In this document: positions 15,822 through 25,808 of the stretch, piece after piece
How positions within the stretch are numbered: position 1 is the stretch's first letter
Layout: every line of letters begins with the position of its first letter
Source: Leucobacter sp. Psy1
Lineage (GTDB): Bacteria; Actinomycetota; Actinomycetes; Actinomycetales; Microbacteriaceae
Assembly: GCF_020096995.1 (NCBI RefSeq)
Contig: NZ_CP083692.1
Location: 2,418,001-2,482,000, forward strand
DNA: 64,000 nt
Direction: 5' to 3'
Position numbers and translations under genes: made by a program
Notes under the pieces: model-generated
Database searches by the model: none
The model's input: only the letters and a program-made list of their open reading frames with translations
What the model was told of the DNA's origin: nothing

Positions 15822-16892
15822 GTGAACCAGTCCAACAGCGCGCTCGACCGCCTCTTCGCGGACGACGGATCCGCAGAACCGGAGCCGACCGGCCGACGGC
15901 CGAGGCGCCGCCGGGGACTCAAGCGATTCCTCATCATTATCGGCGTGCTGCTCGTTCTGCTGGGCCTCGTGGTCGGCATCGGGTACGCGCTCCTCGCGAG
16001 CACCTACAACGAGGTCGATCGCGTGTCCATCGAGCAGGATCCCGACTGGCAGCGCCCGGCGGAGGCCACTGGCGACAATGCACCGGTCAATATCCTCCTG
16101 CTCGGCTCGGACTCCCGCGAGACCACCGATCCTGACGCCACGATCGAGGATCTCGACGGCTTCCGGAGCGACGCGATCATGGTGGCCCAGGTCTCCCCCG
16201 AGGACGACTCGGTCACCGTCATGTCGATCATGCGCGACAACTGGGTGAACATCGAGGGCCACGGCGAGGCGAAGATCAACGCCGCCGTCGCTTACGGCGG
16301 TCTCCCCCTCGCGGTGAACACCGTCGAGAACTTCATCGGCGCGCGGATCGACCACGTCGCGCTCATCGACTTCGACTCGTTCAAGGGGCTCACCGACGCC
16401 GTCGGCGGAGTCACGATCGACAACCCGATCGAGTACACCGCTCAGAACGGTGGCGGCGATTACACCTTCAAGGAGGGCGAGATCACGCTCGACGGCGACC
16501 AGGCTCTGTCGTACGTGCGCGAGCGATATGCGTTCTCCGACGGCGACTACCAGCGCGTGCGGAACCAGCAGATCTACATGAAGGCGCTCGTCAGCCAGCT
16601 CCTCAGCTCGGACACGCTCGGCAGCGTCGACCGGGTCACCTCGGTCTTCGAATCGCTGAAGCCGTATCTCATCCTCGATGACGGGCTCACGCTGAACCGT
16701 GCGGTGATGCTCGGACTCGACATGCGCAATATCCGTTCGAACGACATTACCTTCTTCACGAGTCCGACGAACGGTACGGGCACCTCCGGTGACGGCCAGT
16801 CGATCGTCGTCCCCGACCAGGCGGAACTCGAGAACGTCCGCTCCGCGTTCGCAGACGGCACCCTCGACGAGTACGCCGCGACCCAGGAGTAA
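15822..16892 (+). CDS. LytR-CpsA-Psr (LCP) family cell-wall glycopolymer ligase
   Basis: 356 aa from GTG 15822 with GGGAG about 9 nt upstream. An Arg-rich cytoplasmic tail (24-35, RRPRRRRGLKR) precedes one membrane helix (about 36-59). The extracellular LCP domain follows: NILLLGSDSRE, SDAIMVAQVSPEDDSVTVMSIMRD (catalytic Asp/Arg), INAAVAYGG, DGDQALSYVRERYAFSDGDYQRVRNQQ. LCP proteins attach teichoic acid-like polymers or arabinogalactan to peptidoglycan outside the membrane, using the pyrophosphate-linked lipid donor. All key Arg/Asp residues are present. No partner glycosyltransferase lies nearby. Confidence 0.92.
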   Translation: MNQSNSALDRLFADDGSAEPEPTGRRPRRRRGLKRFLIIIGVLLVLLGLVVGIGYALLASTYNEVDRVSIEQDPDWQRPAEATGDNAPVNILLLGSDSRETTDPDATIEDLDGFRSDAIMVAQVSPEDDSVTVMSIMRDNWVNIEGHGEAKINAAVAYGGLPLAVNTVENFIGARIDHVALIDFDSFKGLTDAVGGVTIDNPIEYTAQNGGGDYTFKEGEITLDGDQALSYVRERYAFSDGDYQRVRNQQIYMKALVSQLLSSDTLGSVDRVTSVFESLKPYLILDDGLTLNRAVMLGLDMRNIRSNDITFFTSPTNGTGTSGDGQSIVVPDQAELENVRSAFADGTLDEYAATQE

Positions 16893-16907
16893 GTCCTCAG
16901 CACGGCC

Positions 16908-16953
16908 GGCGGCCGCGCGCACTCATCTACTCGGACGAGGGCGCGCGGCCGCC
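16908..16953. terminator. GC-only bidirectional hairpin overlapping the end of crtYd
   Basis: GGCGGCCGCGCGC (16908-16920) and GCGCGCGGCCGCC (16941-16953) form a perfect 13-bp stem with a 20-nt loop. It begins 16 nt after the LCP stop codon. Its right arm lies inside the last codons of the convergent crtYd gene. There is no T-run, so termination may need Rho or be non-canonical. Confidence 0.6.
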
Positions 16954-17265
16954 GTTCTGCATCCTCCACACGGCCGGAAGCAGGATCGCGGTGCACAGCG
17001 GATAGCTCAGATCCTCGATGGGGGCCACACCGAGGTAGACGCCGATCAGTTGGTCGTGATCGAACTGGAACAGGTCGGCGAGAATCATGACATTGTCGAA
17101 CACGACGGTGAGCACGACGAGGACCGCAGCGGTCACCGCGGTCGGGAGGACCCGCACCGTTTCACCCCTGCGGTGCGCACGGCGGTCGACCCAGATGCGG
17201 AAGGCGAGGCTCGCGGCGAGCATCGCACAGGCGATCCAGAAGTAGGTGGCGGATCCGTCAACCAC
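16927..17265 (-). CDS. crtYd: lycopene cyclase subunit, CrtYd/CrtYf type
   Basis: 112 aa from GTG 17263-17265 to TAG 16927-16929. It has three membrane helices (about 8-22, 41-62, 84-102). The motif VAPIEDLSYPL near 80-90 carries the acidic pair shared by heterodimeric lycopene cyclases. With CrtYc it cyclises the psi-ends of lycopene, or of C50 precursors, to beta or epsilon rings in the membrane. The start overlaps the stop of crtYc by 8 nt, so translation is coupled. No crtE, crtB, crtI or crtEb gene is in the window, so this pair is separated from the rest of the pathway. Confidence 0.85.
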   Translation of the reverse strand: MVDGSATYFWIACAMLAASLAFRIWVDRRAHRRGETVRVLPTAVTAAVLVVLTVVFDNVMILADLFQFDHDQLIGVYLGVAPIEDLSYPLCTAILLPAVWRMQNGGRAPSSE

Positions 17266-17596
17266 GTGCGGTCCCCCGATCCCGCAGCCTGTCCTGCACC
17301 CGAGCGACGAGCGTCTGGAGCACCATCGTCAGGTAGCTCAGGAACAGGAGGAACAGCGGCTCCTCGATCGGCATGTGCGGCGCGATAGTGATGCCCGTCA
17401 TGTACGGGGACGAGCCAATGAGGAAGAGACCGCAGAGAATCGCGATGATATCGACGATGAGGAGCACGGCGAACCCGACGGCCACCGTGACGAGCGCTCG
17501 CCTGGCACCCTGCGCGAAGAAGAGACGATGCCGCAGGTCGATGATCGCCACTCCTGCGAACGAGATGAGGAGCGCGGCCATGTAGACGAGACTCAT
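17258..17596 (-). CDS. crtYc: lycopene cyclase subunit, CrtYc/CrtYe type
   Basis: 112 aa from ATG 17594-17596 (MSLVYMAALLISFAGVAIID); a seven-codon longer start exists. Three membrane helices are visible (about 2-18, 32-55, 78-96), as is the signature PIEEPLFLLFLSYL, matching the CrtYc half of actinobacterial heterodimeric lycopene cyclases. It is the first gene of the two-gene unit; only about 150 bp separate it from the ilvC terminator and no partner carotenoid gene is seen there. AGG lies close upstream of the start. Confidence 0.85.
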   Translation of the reverse strand: MSLVYMAALLISFAGVAIIDLRHRLFFAQGARRALVTVAVGFAVLLIVDIIAILCGLFLIGSSPYMTGITIAPHMPIEEPLFLLFLSYLTMVLQTLVARVQDRLRDRGTARG

Positions 17597-17743
17597 CGGC
17601 CTGCCCGTGACGTGCACGATATGTCGCTGTTCCGCTCGCGCCTGCGCGGCATCCGCATCACTCCCCGCACTCTCGATTCGAACACGAACTGCTCGAACAC
17701 CCCACTATCCCACGGCAGGCTCTCGCAGCGCCCCTGGCACGCA

Positions 17744-17775
17744 GGAAGCCCCCGAGCCTGAGCTCGAGGGCTTCC
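17744..17775 (-). terminator. hairpin downstream of ilvC
   Basis: GGAAGCCC / GGGCTTCC outer stem and CGAGC / GCTCG inner stem with loop CTGA, one mismatch between the stems. It lies 25 nt beyond the ilvC stop on the minus strand. There is no T-run in the leftward direction, but it is the obvious end of the ilv operon. Confidence 0.6.
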
Positions 17776-17799
17776 GTGACGCGACTCGTGAGGTCGAGG

Positions 17800-18906
<1,107 letters not shown>

Positions 18907-19416
18907 TCAGTTCTTGAAGACCCGCTCGGTGATCGACTTCGGACCGCGACCGACGGCGATGAGGCCCGACTGCGCGATCTCCTTGATCCCGAAAGGCTCG
19001 AGGACCCTCAGGAACGCGTCGACCTTGCCGGTGTCGCCCGTGACCTCGATGATCAGGGCATCGGTGACGACATCGACGACGCGAGCGCGGAAGAGGTTCA
19101 CGGCCTCGAGCACGTGCGACCGCGTGTGGTTGTCGACCCGCACCTTGATGAGCATGTGCTCGCGCTGCACCGAGGACTGCGGTTCGAGCTCGACGATCTT
19201 GATGACGTTGACGAGCTTGTTGAGCTGCTTCGTCACCTGTTCGAGGAGCACCTGATCCTGATCGACGACCACCGTGATGCGCGACAGTCCCTCGACCTCG
19301 GTCGGCCCGACCGCGAGCGAATCGATGTTGAAGCCGCGGCGGGCGAACAGCCCGGCCACTCGGGTCAGCAGGCCCGGCTTGTCCTCGACGAGGAGGCTCA
19401 GAACGTGACGGCTCAT
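18907..19416 (-). CDS. ilvN: acetolactate synthase small (regulatory) subunit
   Basis: 169 aa from ATG 19414-19416. The N-terminal ACT domain ([28 protein letters not shown]) binds valine for feedback inhibition, and a C-terminal half ([23 protein letters not shown]...) completes the regulatory subunit. The length is standard for the actinobacterial IlvN. The start codon overlaps the ilvB stop as ATGA, giving translational coupling and equal subunit supply. Confidence 0.97.
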   Translation of the reverse strand: MSRHVLSLLVEDKPGLLTRVAGLFARRGFNIDSLAVGPTEVEGLSRITVVVDQDQVLLEQVTKQLNKLVNVIKIVELEPQSSVQREHMLIKVRVDNHTRSHVLEAVNLFRARVVDVVTDALIIEVTGDTGKVDAFLRVLEPFGIKEIAQSGLIAVGRGPKSITERVFKN

Positions 19417-21218
19417 GCTTCCTCCTCCCACTCGGGGCTGTGTTCTCGGGCGTACTGCACATCGCTGTTGGATGTGCCCTGGCGCACCATGGGCCAAACC
19501 ATTGCATCGGCGCTCACGACGAAATCGATGACGACCGGGCGATCATTGGTCTCGAGCGCCAGCTTGATGGCGTCGTCCACCTGGTCCTCGTGCTCCACAC
19601 GAATCGAGAGGCAGCCGTAGGCCTCGCCGAGCTTCACGAAGTCGGGCACTCGCGACGAGCCGTGGCCCGTGTTGAGGTCGGTGTTCGAGTAGCGCCCCTC
19701 ATAAATGAGCGTCTGCCACTGCCGCACCATGCCGAGCGACGAGTTGTTGATGATCGCCACCTTGATGGGGATGTTGTTCACGACGCAGGTCGCGAGCTCC
19801 TGGTTCGTCATCTGGAAGCAGCCGTCGCCGTCGATCGCCCAAACGGGACGCTCGGGTTCGGCGACCTTCGCCCCCATCGCTGCGGGAACCGAATATCCCA
19901 TCGTGCCAGCGCCGCCCGAGTTCAGCCAGGCATTCGGGCGCTGGTACTCGATGAACTGCGCAGCCCACATCTGGTGCTGCCCGACGCCGGCGGCGAACAC
20001 GCCCTCGGGGCCCGTCAGCTCGCCGATGCGCTGGATCACGTGCTGCGGGGAGAGCAGCCCGTCGCTCGTCGGCTCATACCCGAGCGGGAACTTCGCGCGG
20101 AGACCGTTCAGGCGGTTCCACCAGACGGTCAGGTCGGCGAACACGCGGTCGCGCTGCAGCGTGCTGATCGCGGCGACGAGGTCGGCGATCACCTCTCGCG
20201 CGTCGCCGACGATCGGCACGTCCGCCGCGCGGATCTTGCCGATCTCTGCCGGATCGATGTCGGCGTGGATGACCTTCGCCTCCGGCGCGAAGAGCGCCGC
20301 CTTCCCGGTCACCCGGTCGTCGAAGCGCGCGCCGAGGGTGATCAGCAGATCGGCCTCCTGCAGCGCAAGAACGGCCGGGACCGTGCCGTGCATGCCAGGC
20401 ATGCCGAGATTCTGCTCGTGCGAGTCGGGGAAGACGCCTCGCGCCATCAGGGTCGTGACCACTGGGGCCCCGACCAGTTCGGCGAGACGCAGGAGCTCTG
20501 CCGATGCACCCGCGCGAACGACGCCGCCGCCGACGTAGAAGACCGGTCGCTCCGCCTGAGCGATGAGCTCGGCAGCCGCCTGGATCTGCTTGCTGTTCGC
20601 CTTGGTGATCGGGCGGTACCCGGGCAGGTCGACCCTCGGATCCCACTCGAAATCGAAGAGGCCTTCCTGGGCATCCTTCGTGATGTCGACGAGCACCGGT
20701 CCCGGGCGTCCGCTGGAGGCGAGATGGTACGCCGCGGCGAGCGTGCTCGGCACGTCCTCCGCACGCTTCACGAGGAACGAGTGCTTCGTGATCGGCATCG
20801 TGATGCCGACGATGTCCGCCTCCTGGAACGCGTCCGTGCCCATCAGGTGGGAGAAGACCTGCCCGGTGATCGCGAGCAGCGGCACGGAATCCATGTACGC
20901 GTCGGCGATCGCCGTGACGAGGTTGGTCGCCCCCGGACCCGAAGTCGCGATGCAGACCCCGACCTTGCCCGAGGCCGAGGCGTAGCCCTCAGCCGCGTGC
21001 CCGGCGCCCTGCTCGTGCCGCACGAGGATGTGTCTCGGCGTCGGCGCATTCATGATGGTGTCGTAGAGCGGCAGGACCGCCCCGCCGGGGAGCCCGAAGA
21101 CGTCGGTGACGCCGAGGAGCTCCAGGCTGCGCAGGACAGCCTGCGCTCCGCTCATCTGTTCGCCGCGAGGAGCCGCGGCACGCGAATCTGCTGCAGTCGT
21201 ACTCGTATCCGAGTTCAT
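19413..21218 (-). CDS. ilvB: acetolactate synthase large (catalytic) subunit
   Basis: 601 aa from ATG 21216-21218 (MNSDTSTT), with AAGAG just upstream; the longer frame is unlikely. It is a thiamine-diphosphate, FAD enzyme making acetolactate from two pyruvates, or acetohydroxybutyrate with 2-oxobutyrate. [13 protein letters not shown] holds the catalytic Glu, [16 protein letters not shown] is the Mg/ThDP loop, and GIGLPGGA-like [13 protein letters not shown] opens the first domain. The extended N-terminus of about 30 polar residues is common in actinobacteria. Second gene of ilvDBNC, 38 nt after ilvD. Confidence 0.97.
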   Translation of the reverse strand: MNSDTSTTAADSRAAAPRGEQMSGAQAVLRSLELLGVTDVFGLPGGAVLPLYDTIMNAPTPRHILVRHEQGAGHAAEGYASASGKVGVCIATSGPGATNLVTAIADAYMDSVPLLAITGQVFSHLMGTDAFQEADIVGITMPITKHSFLVKRAEDVPSTLAAAYHLASSGRPGPVLVDITKDAQEGLFDFEWDPRVDLPGYRPITKANSKQIQAAAELIAQAERPVFYVGGGVVRAGASAELLRLAELVGAPVVTTLMARGVFPDSHEQNLGMPGMHGTVPAVLALQEADLLITLGARFDDRVTGKAALFAPEAKVIHADIDPAEIGKIRAADVPIVGDAREVIADLVAAISTLQRDRVFADLTVWWNRLNGLRAKFPLGYEPTSDGLLSPQHVIQRIGELTGPEGVFAAGVGQHQMWAAQFIEYQRPNAWLNSGGAGTMGYSVPAAMGAKVAEPERPVWAIDGDGCFQMTNQELATCVVNNIPIKVAIINNSSLGMVRQWQTLIYEGRYSNTDLNTGHGSSRVPDFVKLGEAYGCLSIRVEHEDQVDDAIKLALETNDRPVVIDFVVSADAMVWPMVRQGTSNSDVQYAREHSPEWEEEA

Positions 21219-21256
21219 CTCTTGCTTTCTGTGTGACGGTGTGCGCGAGCGCGCGT

Positions 21257-22948
21257 TCAGCCCGTGATCGCACCTTCCGATGCGGAGTGAACGAGCTGCG
21301 TGTACTTGGCCAGAACGCCGCGCGTATAGCGCGGGGGAAGCGGAGCCCAGTCTGCTCTGCGGGCCTCGAGTTCGGCGGGATCCACCTGAATGTCGAGCGT
21401 TCGTGCGGCGATGTCGACCCGAATCAGGTCCCCGTCGCGGAGGAGGGCGATCGGACCACCGTCCGATGCCTCCGGTGCAATGTGGCCGATGCACAGGCCG
21501 GTTGTGCCGCCTGAGAATCGTCCGTCCGTCAATAGTAGTACATCTTTTCCGAGCCCGGCTCCCTTGATGGCGCCGGTGATCGCGAGCATCTCGCGCATGC
21601 CAGGTCCGCCCTTGGGCCCCTCGTACCTGATCACGACGACGTCGCCCTTGCTGATCTTGCCCTCCGAGAGCGCATCCATCGCGGCGCGCTCGCGTTCGAA
21701 GACCCGTGCAGGGCCCTCGAAGACCTCGGCGTCGAAGCCGGCCGTCTTGACCACGGCGCCCTCAGGGGCGAGCGACCCGGAGAGGATCGTCAGCCCGCCG
21801 TTCTCGTGCAGCGGATCGTCGAGCTTCCGGATCACCTTGCCGTCGAGCGGGGTCGTGACGTCGGCGAGGTTCTCGGCCATCGTCTTCCCCGTCACGGTGA
21901 GCACGTCCCCGTGCAGCAGACCCGCGTCGAGCAGGGCCTTCATGATCACCGGCATGCCGCCGACGCGATCGAAGTCCTGTGCCACGTACTGCCCGAACGG
22001 CTTCATGTCGGCGAGGTGGGGCACCTGCTGGCCGATGCGCGTGAAGTCATCGAGCGTCAGCTCCACCTCGGCCTCGCGGGCGATCGCAAGCAGGTGAAGC
22101 ACGGCGTTCGTCGACCCGCCGAGCACCATCGCCACGGCGATGGCATTCTCGAACGCCTTCTTCGTGAGGATGTCTCTGGCGGTAATGCCCTGCTCGAGCA
22201 TCTTCACGACGGCTTCGCCCGAGCGATGGGCGAAGTAGTCGCGGCGACGATCCGCGCTCGGGGGCGCCGCCGACCCCGGCAGGCTCATGCCGAGCGCCTC
22301 GGCGACGCATGCCATGGTGTTGGCGGTGAACATGCCACCGCAGGCGCCTTCGCCAGGGGCGATGGCGCACTCCACGCGCTTGAGGTCCTCTTCGCTCAGC
22401 GTGCCGGCCTTGCACGCGCCGACCGCCTCGAAGGCGTCGATGATCGTGACCTGCTTCTCGGTGCCGTCCTCGAGCTTGACCCAGCCGGGAGCGATGGACC
22501 CCGCGTAAAGGAAGACCGAGGCGAGATCAAGGCGAGCCGCCGCCATCAGCATGCCGGGGAGCGACTTGTCGCACCCCGCGAGAAGGATCGATCCGTCGAG
22601 GCGCTCGGCCATCATCACGGTCTCCACCGAGTCCGCGATGACCTCGCGCGACACCAGCGAGAAGTGCATGCCCTCGTGCCCCATCGAGATTCCGTCCGAA
22701 ACGGAGATCGTGCCGAACTGGAGCGGGTAGCCGCCGCCGGCGTGCACACCCTCTTTCGCCCCCTGAGCGAGCCGATCGAGGCTCAGGTTGCAGGGCGTGA
22801 TCTCGTTCCAGGAGCTCGCGATGCCGATCTGCGGCTTGTCCCAGTCCTCGTCGCCCATGCCGACAGCCCGAAGCATGCCTCGGGCTGCGGCCTTCTCGAT
22901 TCCGTCGGTGACGTCGCGACTGCGCGGCTTGATATCGATCTCAGACAT
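21257..22948 (-). CDS. ilvD: dihydroxy-acid dehydratase
   Basis: 563 aa from ATG 22946-22948. It removes water from 2,3-dihydroxy-isovalerate or -methylvalerate to give the 2-oxo acid. Cys53 (TPCNLSL), Cys126 ([10 protein letters not shown]) and Cys203 (GEGACGGMF) are placed to ligate the Fe-S cluster. C-terminal [18 protein letters not shown] holds the catalytic serine loop. A TAGACT box (22955-22960, read leftward) ends 6 nt before the ATG, implying a leaderless operon mRNA and leaving no room for a leader-peptide attenuator. It is the first gene of ilvDBNC. Confidence 0.97.
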   Translation of the reverse strand: MSEIDIKPRSRDVTDGIEKAAARGMLRAVGMGDEDWDKPQIGIASSWNEITPCNLSLDRLAQGAKEGVHAGGGYPLQFGTISVSDGISMGHEGMHFSLVSREVIADSVETVMMAERLDGSILLAGCDKSLPGMLMAAARLDLASVFLYAGSIAPGWVKLEDGTEKQVTIIDAFEAVGACKAGTLSEEDLKRVECAIAPGEGACGGMFTANTMACVAEALGMSLPGSAAPPSADRRRDYFAHRSGEAVVKMLEQGITARDILTKKAFENAIAVAMVLGGSTNAVLHLLAIAREAEVELTLDDFTRIGQQVPHLADMKPFGQYVAQDFDRVGGMPVIMKALLDAGLLHGDVLTVTGKTMAENLADVTTPLDGKVIRKLDDPLHENGGLTILSGSLAPEGAVVKTAGFDAEVFEGPARVFERERAAMDALSEGKISKGDVVVIRYEGPKGGPGMREMLAITGAIKGAGLGKDVLLLTDGRFSGGTTGLCIGHIAPEASDGGPIALLRDGDLIRVDIAARTLDIQVDPAELEARRADWAPLPPRYTRGVLAKYTQLVHSASEGAITG

Positions 22949-23010
22949 GCGCCCAGTCTAGTCCTGCTCGGCCCACCGAATCGGCATCGGTCGGGCGGCG
23001 GAACGACGGG

Positions 23011-23244
23011 TTACTTGCCCTTCTTGATCTGGTAACTGAAGGGAATCATGAAGCCGAGCACGACGGCGACGAGACCACCGGCGAACTCCCAGAGCCCCGC
23101 GGTGTGATCCGCCGTGAAGGCGTAGCTCATGAGAACGAACCCGCCGAGCATGAGCACCATCGACACGATGAATGTCAGAGCTGTCGCGACACCGACCGCT
23201 CCCTGCGAGCTCTCCTCGAACAGTGCCTCGTTCTGCTTCGCCAT
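23011..23244 (-). CDS. small two-helix membrane protein, hypothetical
   Basis: 77 aa from ATG 23242-23244 with a strong GGAAGGAAGAG upstream. Two membrane helices (about 17-43 and 50-70) are separated by AFTADHTAGLW and followed by a lysine-rich C-terminus (QIKKGK). No known family is evident to me; the layout resembles small actinobacterial membrane proteins of unknown function. It is co-oriented with ilvD, 62 bp upstream of it. Since ilvD has its own promoter, co-transcription is uncertain. Confidence 0.7.
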   Translation of the reverse strand: MAKQNEALFEESSQGAVGVATALTFIVSMVLMLGGFVLMSYAFTADHTAGLWEFAGGLVAVVLGFMIPFSYQIKKGK

Positions 23245-23387
23245 TCCGACTCTTCCTTCCGCGCCGTTCGACCTGCATGCCTGCGCACGTGGTCCGCGCG
23301 CGAATCGCTTCCCAGCGTACCGTACCGAGTAGGCTGGTCCCGTATCGCCCGCAACGGCGAGGACCAGCGACGTTTTAGGGAGGCCCC

Positions 23388-23591
23388 ATGTCCATCGGCA
23401 GGTACGTGACCAACCCCGGAGTCATCGGATCGGCGATCAGTGTTCTGGGCGTCATCAAGCGCACGAAGAACATGCCGGCTGACTGGCGACGGCTCATCGT
23501 GTGGGGCATCTGGCTCGGCGGCTTCGCCCTCTCGGTGGCTGGTGTCGCCAAAGAGGAAGAGGATCGAGTCTTCGAGGAGCTGAACCAGTAG
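23388..23591 (+). CDS. small conserved membrane protein, hypothetical
   Basis: 67 aa from ATG 23388, preceded by AGGGAGG about 5 nt away. A hydrophobic N-terminal stretch (about 10-22), a basic patch (KRTKNMPADWRR) and one clear helix (about 37-54, LIVWGIWLGGFALSVAGVA) end in an acidic tail. The function is unknown. It lies 7 nt upstream of nhaA, so the two are probably translated from one mRNA. A 7-bp inverted repeat CTGGTCC/GGACCAG spans 23333-23367 in front of it. Confidence 0.75.
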   Translation: MSIGRYVTNPGVIGSAISVLGVIKRTKNMPADWRRLIVWGIWLGGFALSVAGVAKEEEDRVFEELNQ

Positions 23592-23598
23592 TCCACGC

Positions 23599-24882
23599 AT
23601 GACCGAGTCTTCCCCCCTGCACGAACCAGGGGCCCCGAGTACGCGCAGTCACCCGATCAGGGTCATCTCATACGTCAACCGGCGCGAAGTCGTGCGCGTG
23701 AGCCGGGTGCTGCGCGCCGAGCTCGTCGGCGGAGTCATCATCATGGTGGCCGCGGCACTCGGATTCATCGCGGCGAACAGTCCGCTGTCCGAGGTGTACT
23801 TCTCGATCCGAGATTTTTCGATCGGACCGGAATCGCTCCACCTGCACCTGTCGATCGGGCAGTGGACGGCCGACGGACTTCTCGCGATCTTCTTCTTCAT
23901 GGTGGGGCTGGAGCTCAAGCGCGAGTTCGTCGGCGGCGCCCTCAGCCGCTTCTCCACCGCCATCGTCCCTGTCGCCGCCGCGTTCGGCGGCGTAGCGGTT
24001 CCCGCCCTGATCTACACGGCGTTCAACGCGGGGACTGAGACGTCGCACGGGTGGGCGATCCCGACCGCGACGGACATCGCATTCGCTGTCGCGGTCCTCG
24101 GGCTGCTCGCGCCGGGAATTCCGATGGCGCTCCGCATGTTCCTCCTCACCCTGGCAGTGGTCGACGACCTCATCGCCATCACGATCATCGCCATGTTCTA
24201 CACGGACGGCCTCAATCTCGGGGCGTTGGCTCTCTCAGTCATTCCGATCGCCGCGTTCGCCCTCATCGGCTACCGTTTCCCGCACTGGCTCGCAAAATCC
24301 GGTGCCGCCCCGTGGCTCATCATGCTTCCCCTCGGCGTCATCGCGTGGGCGCTCTTCCACGCGTCGGGCATCCACGCGACGATCGCCGGTGTCGTCCTGG
24401 CGTTCCTCGTTCCGGTCCGAGGGAGGGGCGAGACCGACCTCGCGGAGGTCTTCGAGCACCGCTTCCGTCCGCTCTCGACCGGAGTCGCGGTCCCCCTCTT
24501 CGCCTTTTTCGCCGCGGGCGTGGCCGTCGGTTCCACCTCCGGATTCCCCTTCGACCCCGTCGCACTGGGCGTCATGGTCGGACTCGTCCTGGGCAAGCCG
24601 ATCGGCATCACCCTGACGACCTGGCTCGTCACGAAGTTCACGAGCGCCGAGCTCGACCCGACGGTGCGTTGGAACAAGCTCATCGGAGTCGGGGCGCTCG
24701 CCGGCGTCGGCTTCACTGTCTCACTCCTCGTGACCGATCTCAGTTTCACAGACCCCCATCACGCGGACACCGCCCGCCTGGCGGTCATGGTGGGATCACT
24801 CATCGCCATCGTCGTTTCCGCGTTCTTCCTCGTCCGACCGAGCGAGGCACGTGCCGCGAAACGGCTGCCACGGGACACCTGA
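23599..24882 (+). CDS. nhaA: Na+/H+ antiporter NhaA
   Basis: 427-aa membrane protein with about 12 helices. It exports Na+ (or Li+) in exchange for protons, supporting pH and salt homeostasis. The transport-site aspartates are visible: PTATDIAFAVAVLG (D159) and LAVVDDLIAI (D189-D190). FFMVGLELKREFVGGAL and the C-terminal GVGALAGVGFTVSLLV are family marks. The N-terminal 40 residues are longer and more polar than E. coli NhaA. The start follows the small membrane protein gene by 7 nt with only a weak ribosome site (GGAGCTG), consistent with coupling. Confidence 0.95.
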   Translation: MTESSPLHEPGAPSTRSHPIRVISYVNRREVVRVSRVLRAELVGGVIIMVAAALGFIAANSPLSEVYFSIRDFSIGPESLHLHLSIGQWTADGLLAIFFFMVGLELKREFVGGALSRFSTAIVPVAAAFGGVAVPALIYTAFNAGTETSHGWAIPTATDIAFAVAVLGLLAPGIPMALRMFLLTLAVVDDLIAITIIAMFYTDGLNLGALALSVIPIAAFALIGYRFPHWLAKSGAAPWLIMLPLGVIAWALFHASGIHATIAGVVLAFLVPVRGRGETDLAEVFEHRFRPLSTGVAVPLFAFFAAGVAVGSTSGFPFDPVALGVMVGLVLGKPIGITLTTWLVTKFTSAELDPTVRWNKLIGVGALAGVGFTVSLLVTDLSFTDPHHADTARLAVMVGSLIAIVVSAFFLVRPSEARAAKRLPRDT

Positions 24883-24956
24883 CACGCTCGACGGACCTCG
24901 ATTTGGGGGGCGCCACGGACCGTGCTAAATTAGTTCTGTTGCGCCGGTCGCAGCGA

Positions 24957-25029
<73 letters not shown>

Positions 25030-25033
25030 CAGC

Positions 25034-25068
25034 AAGGCCCCCACTCTCACGAGTGGGGGCCTTCTTCG
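25034..25068 (+). terminator. terminator after tRNA-Lys(CUU)
   Basis: AAGGCCCCCACTC (25034-25046), loop TCAC, GAGTGGGGGCCTT (25051-25063), then CTTCGTT. A perfect 13-bp stem with a pyrimidine tail. Confidence 0.9.
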
Positions 25069-25158
25069 TTCCCCTTTCAGATTATTTTCGGCGATCTTCA
25101 TGGGCGCTCTCGGCATCCTCCAGGCATGTTTCCGGGGATCTGGAGCTATTCTCGTCTC

Positions 25159-25183
25159 AACTTGAGTGATAGTGACTCAAGTT
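25159..25183. promoter_or_regulatory. HAIR element (HspR operator) upstream of hsp20
   Basis: CTTGAGT (25161-25167), seven bases GATAGTG, ACTCAAG (25175-25181) is an exact match to the HAIR consensus CTTGAGT-N7-ACTCAAG bound by the heat-shock repressor HspR in Streptomyces and mycobacteria. The dyad extends by AA/TT on both sides. It lies 29 bp before the hsp20 ATG, where it would block the promoter or early transcript. Confidence 0.9.
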
Positions 25184-25211
25184 CGGAGATTCGAAGGGAG
25201 ATTGATTCATC

Positions 25212-25649
25212 ATGGCACTGTCTTTTGATCCTTTCAGCGAACTGGATCGCCTTGCGAGCGGCTTGCTCCAGTCCCGATCCGCGCCCCGCGTGATGCCGGT
25301 AGACCTCTACCGAGATCAACAGCGGTACGTACTGACCGCGGACCTCCCCGGCGTCGACCCGGGCTCCGTCGATGTGGACGTCGACGGGCAGTTGCTCACC
25401 ATTCGCGCACAGCGCTCCGCATCGTCGACCGAGGGCGTCAAGTGGCTCGCACGGGAGCGCCAGGAGGGCAGCTACCTCAGGCAGTTCAGCATTGGGGAGG
25501 GCGTCGACACCGCTGGCATCTCGGCCTCGTACGAGAACGGTGTGCTGAGCGTCATCATCCCGATCAGCGAGCGCGCAAAACCGCGAAAGATCGAGGTGGA
25601 GACGCCGCATGAGGCCCGGGAGACGGAGTCGCGCACCATCACGGCGTGA
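25212..25649 (+). CDS. Hsp20/alpha-crystallin small heat-shock protein
   Basis: 145 aa from ATG 25212, with GAAGGGAG about 11 nt upstream. An ATP-independent holdase that binds unfolding proteins and forms oligomers. The alpha-crystallin domain spans about residues 28-125: VMPVDLYRDQQRYVLTADLP, VDVDVDGQLLTIRAQR, GSYLRQFSIGEGVDTAGISA, YENGVLSVIIPISE. The C-terminal PRKIEV supplies the I-x-V type anchor. The perfect HAIR element directly upstream predicts repression by HspR, as for mycobacterial acr2. It stands as a single gene. Confidence 0.93.
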   Translation: MALSFDPFSELDRLASGLLQSRSAPRVMPVDLYRDQQRYVLTADLPGVDPGSVDVDVDGQLLTIRAQRSASSTEGVKWLARERQEGSYLRQFSIGEGVDTAGISASYENGVLSVIIPISERAKPRKIEVETPHEARETESRTITA

Positions 25650-25808
25650 TCGCGCCTCCTGTCCCGGCTCAGCCGGGTCGCTTCTCGCGGGTATCCTGCC
25701 TCCGGACCCGCAAGGAGTGACCCGGCTGTCTCGGGTTCGCGGGGGATCGCGGGTGGTCGCGAGTTGGGTCGGCGGCCCAGTCGGTGGCGCAGTCGGTAGG
25801 CTGGTTTC

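Noticed and set aside
19440..21236. A 598-codon open frame on the plus strand across ilvB
   Set aside because: Antisense shadow of a highly conserved gene in GC-rich DNA; no ribosome site and no recognisable protein.
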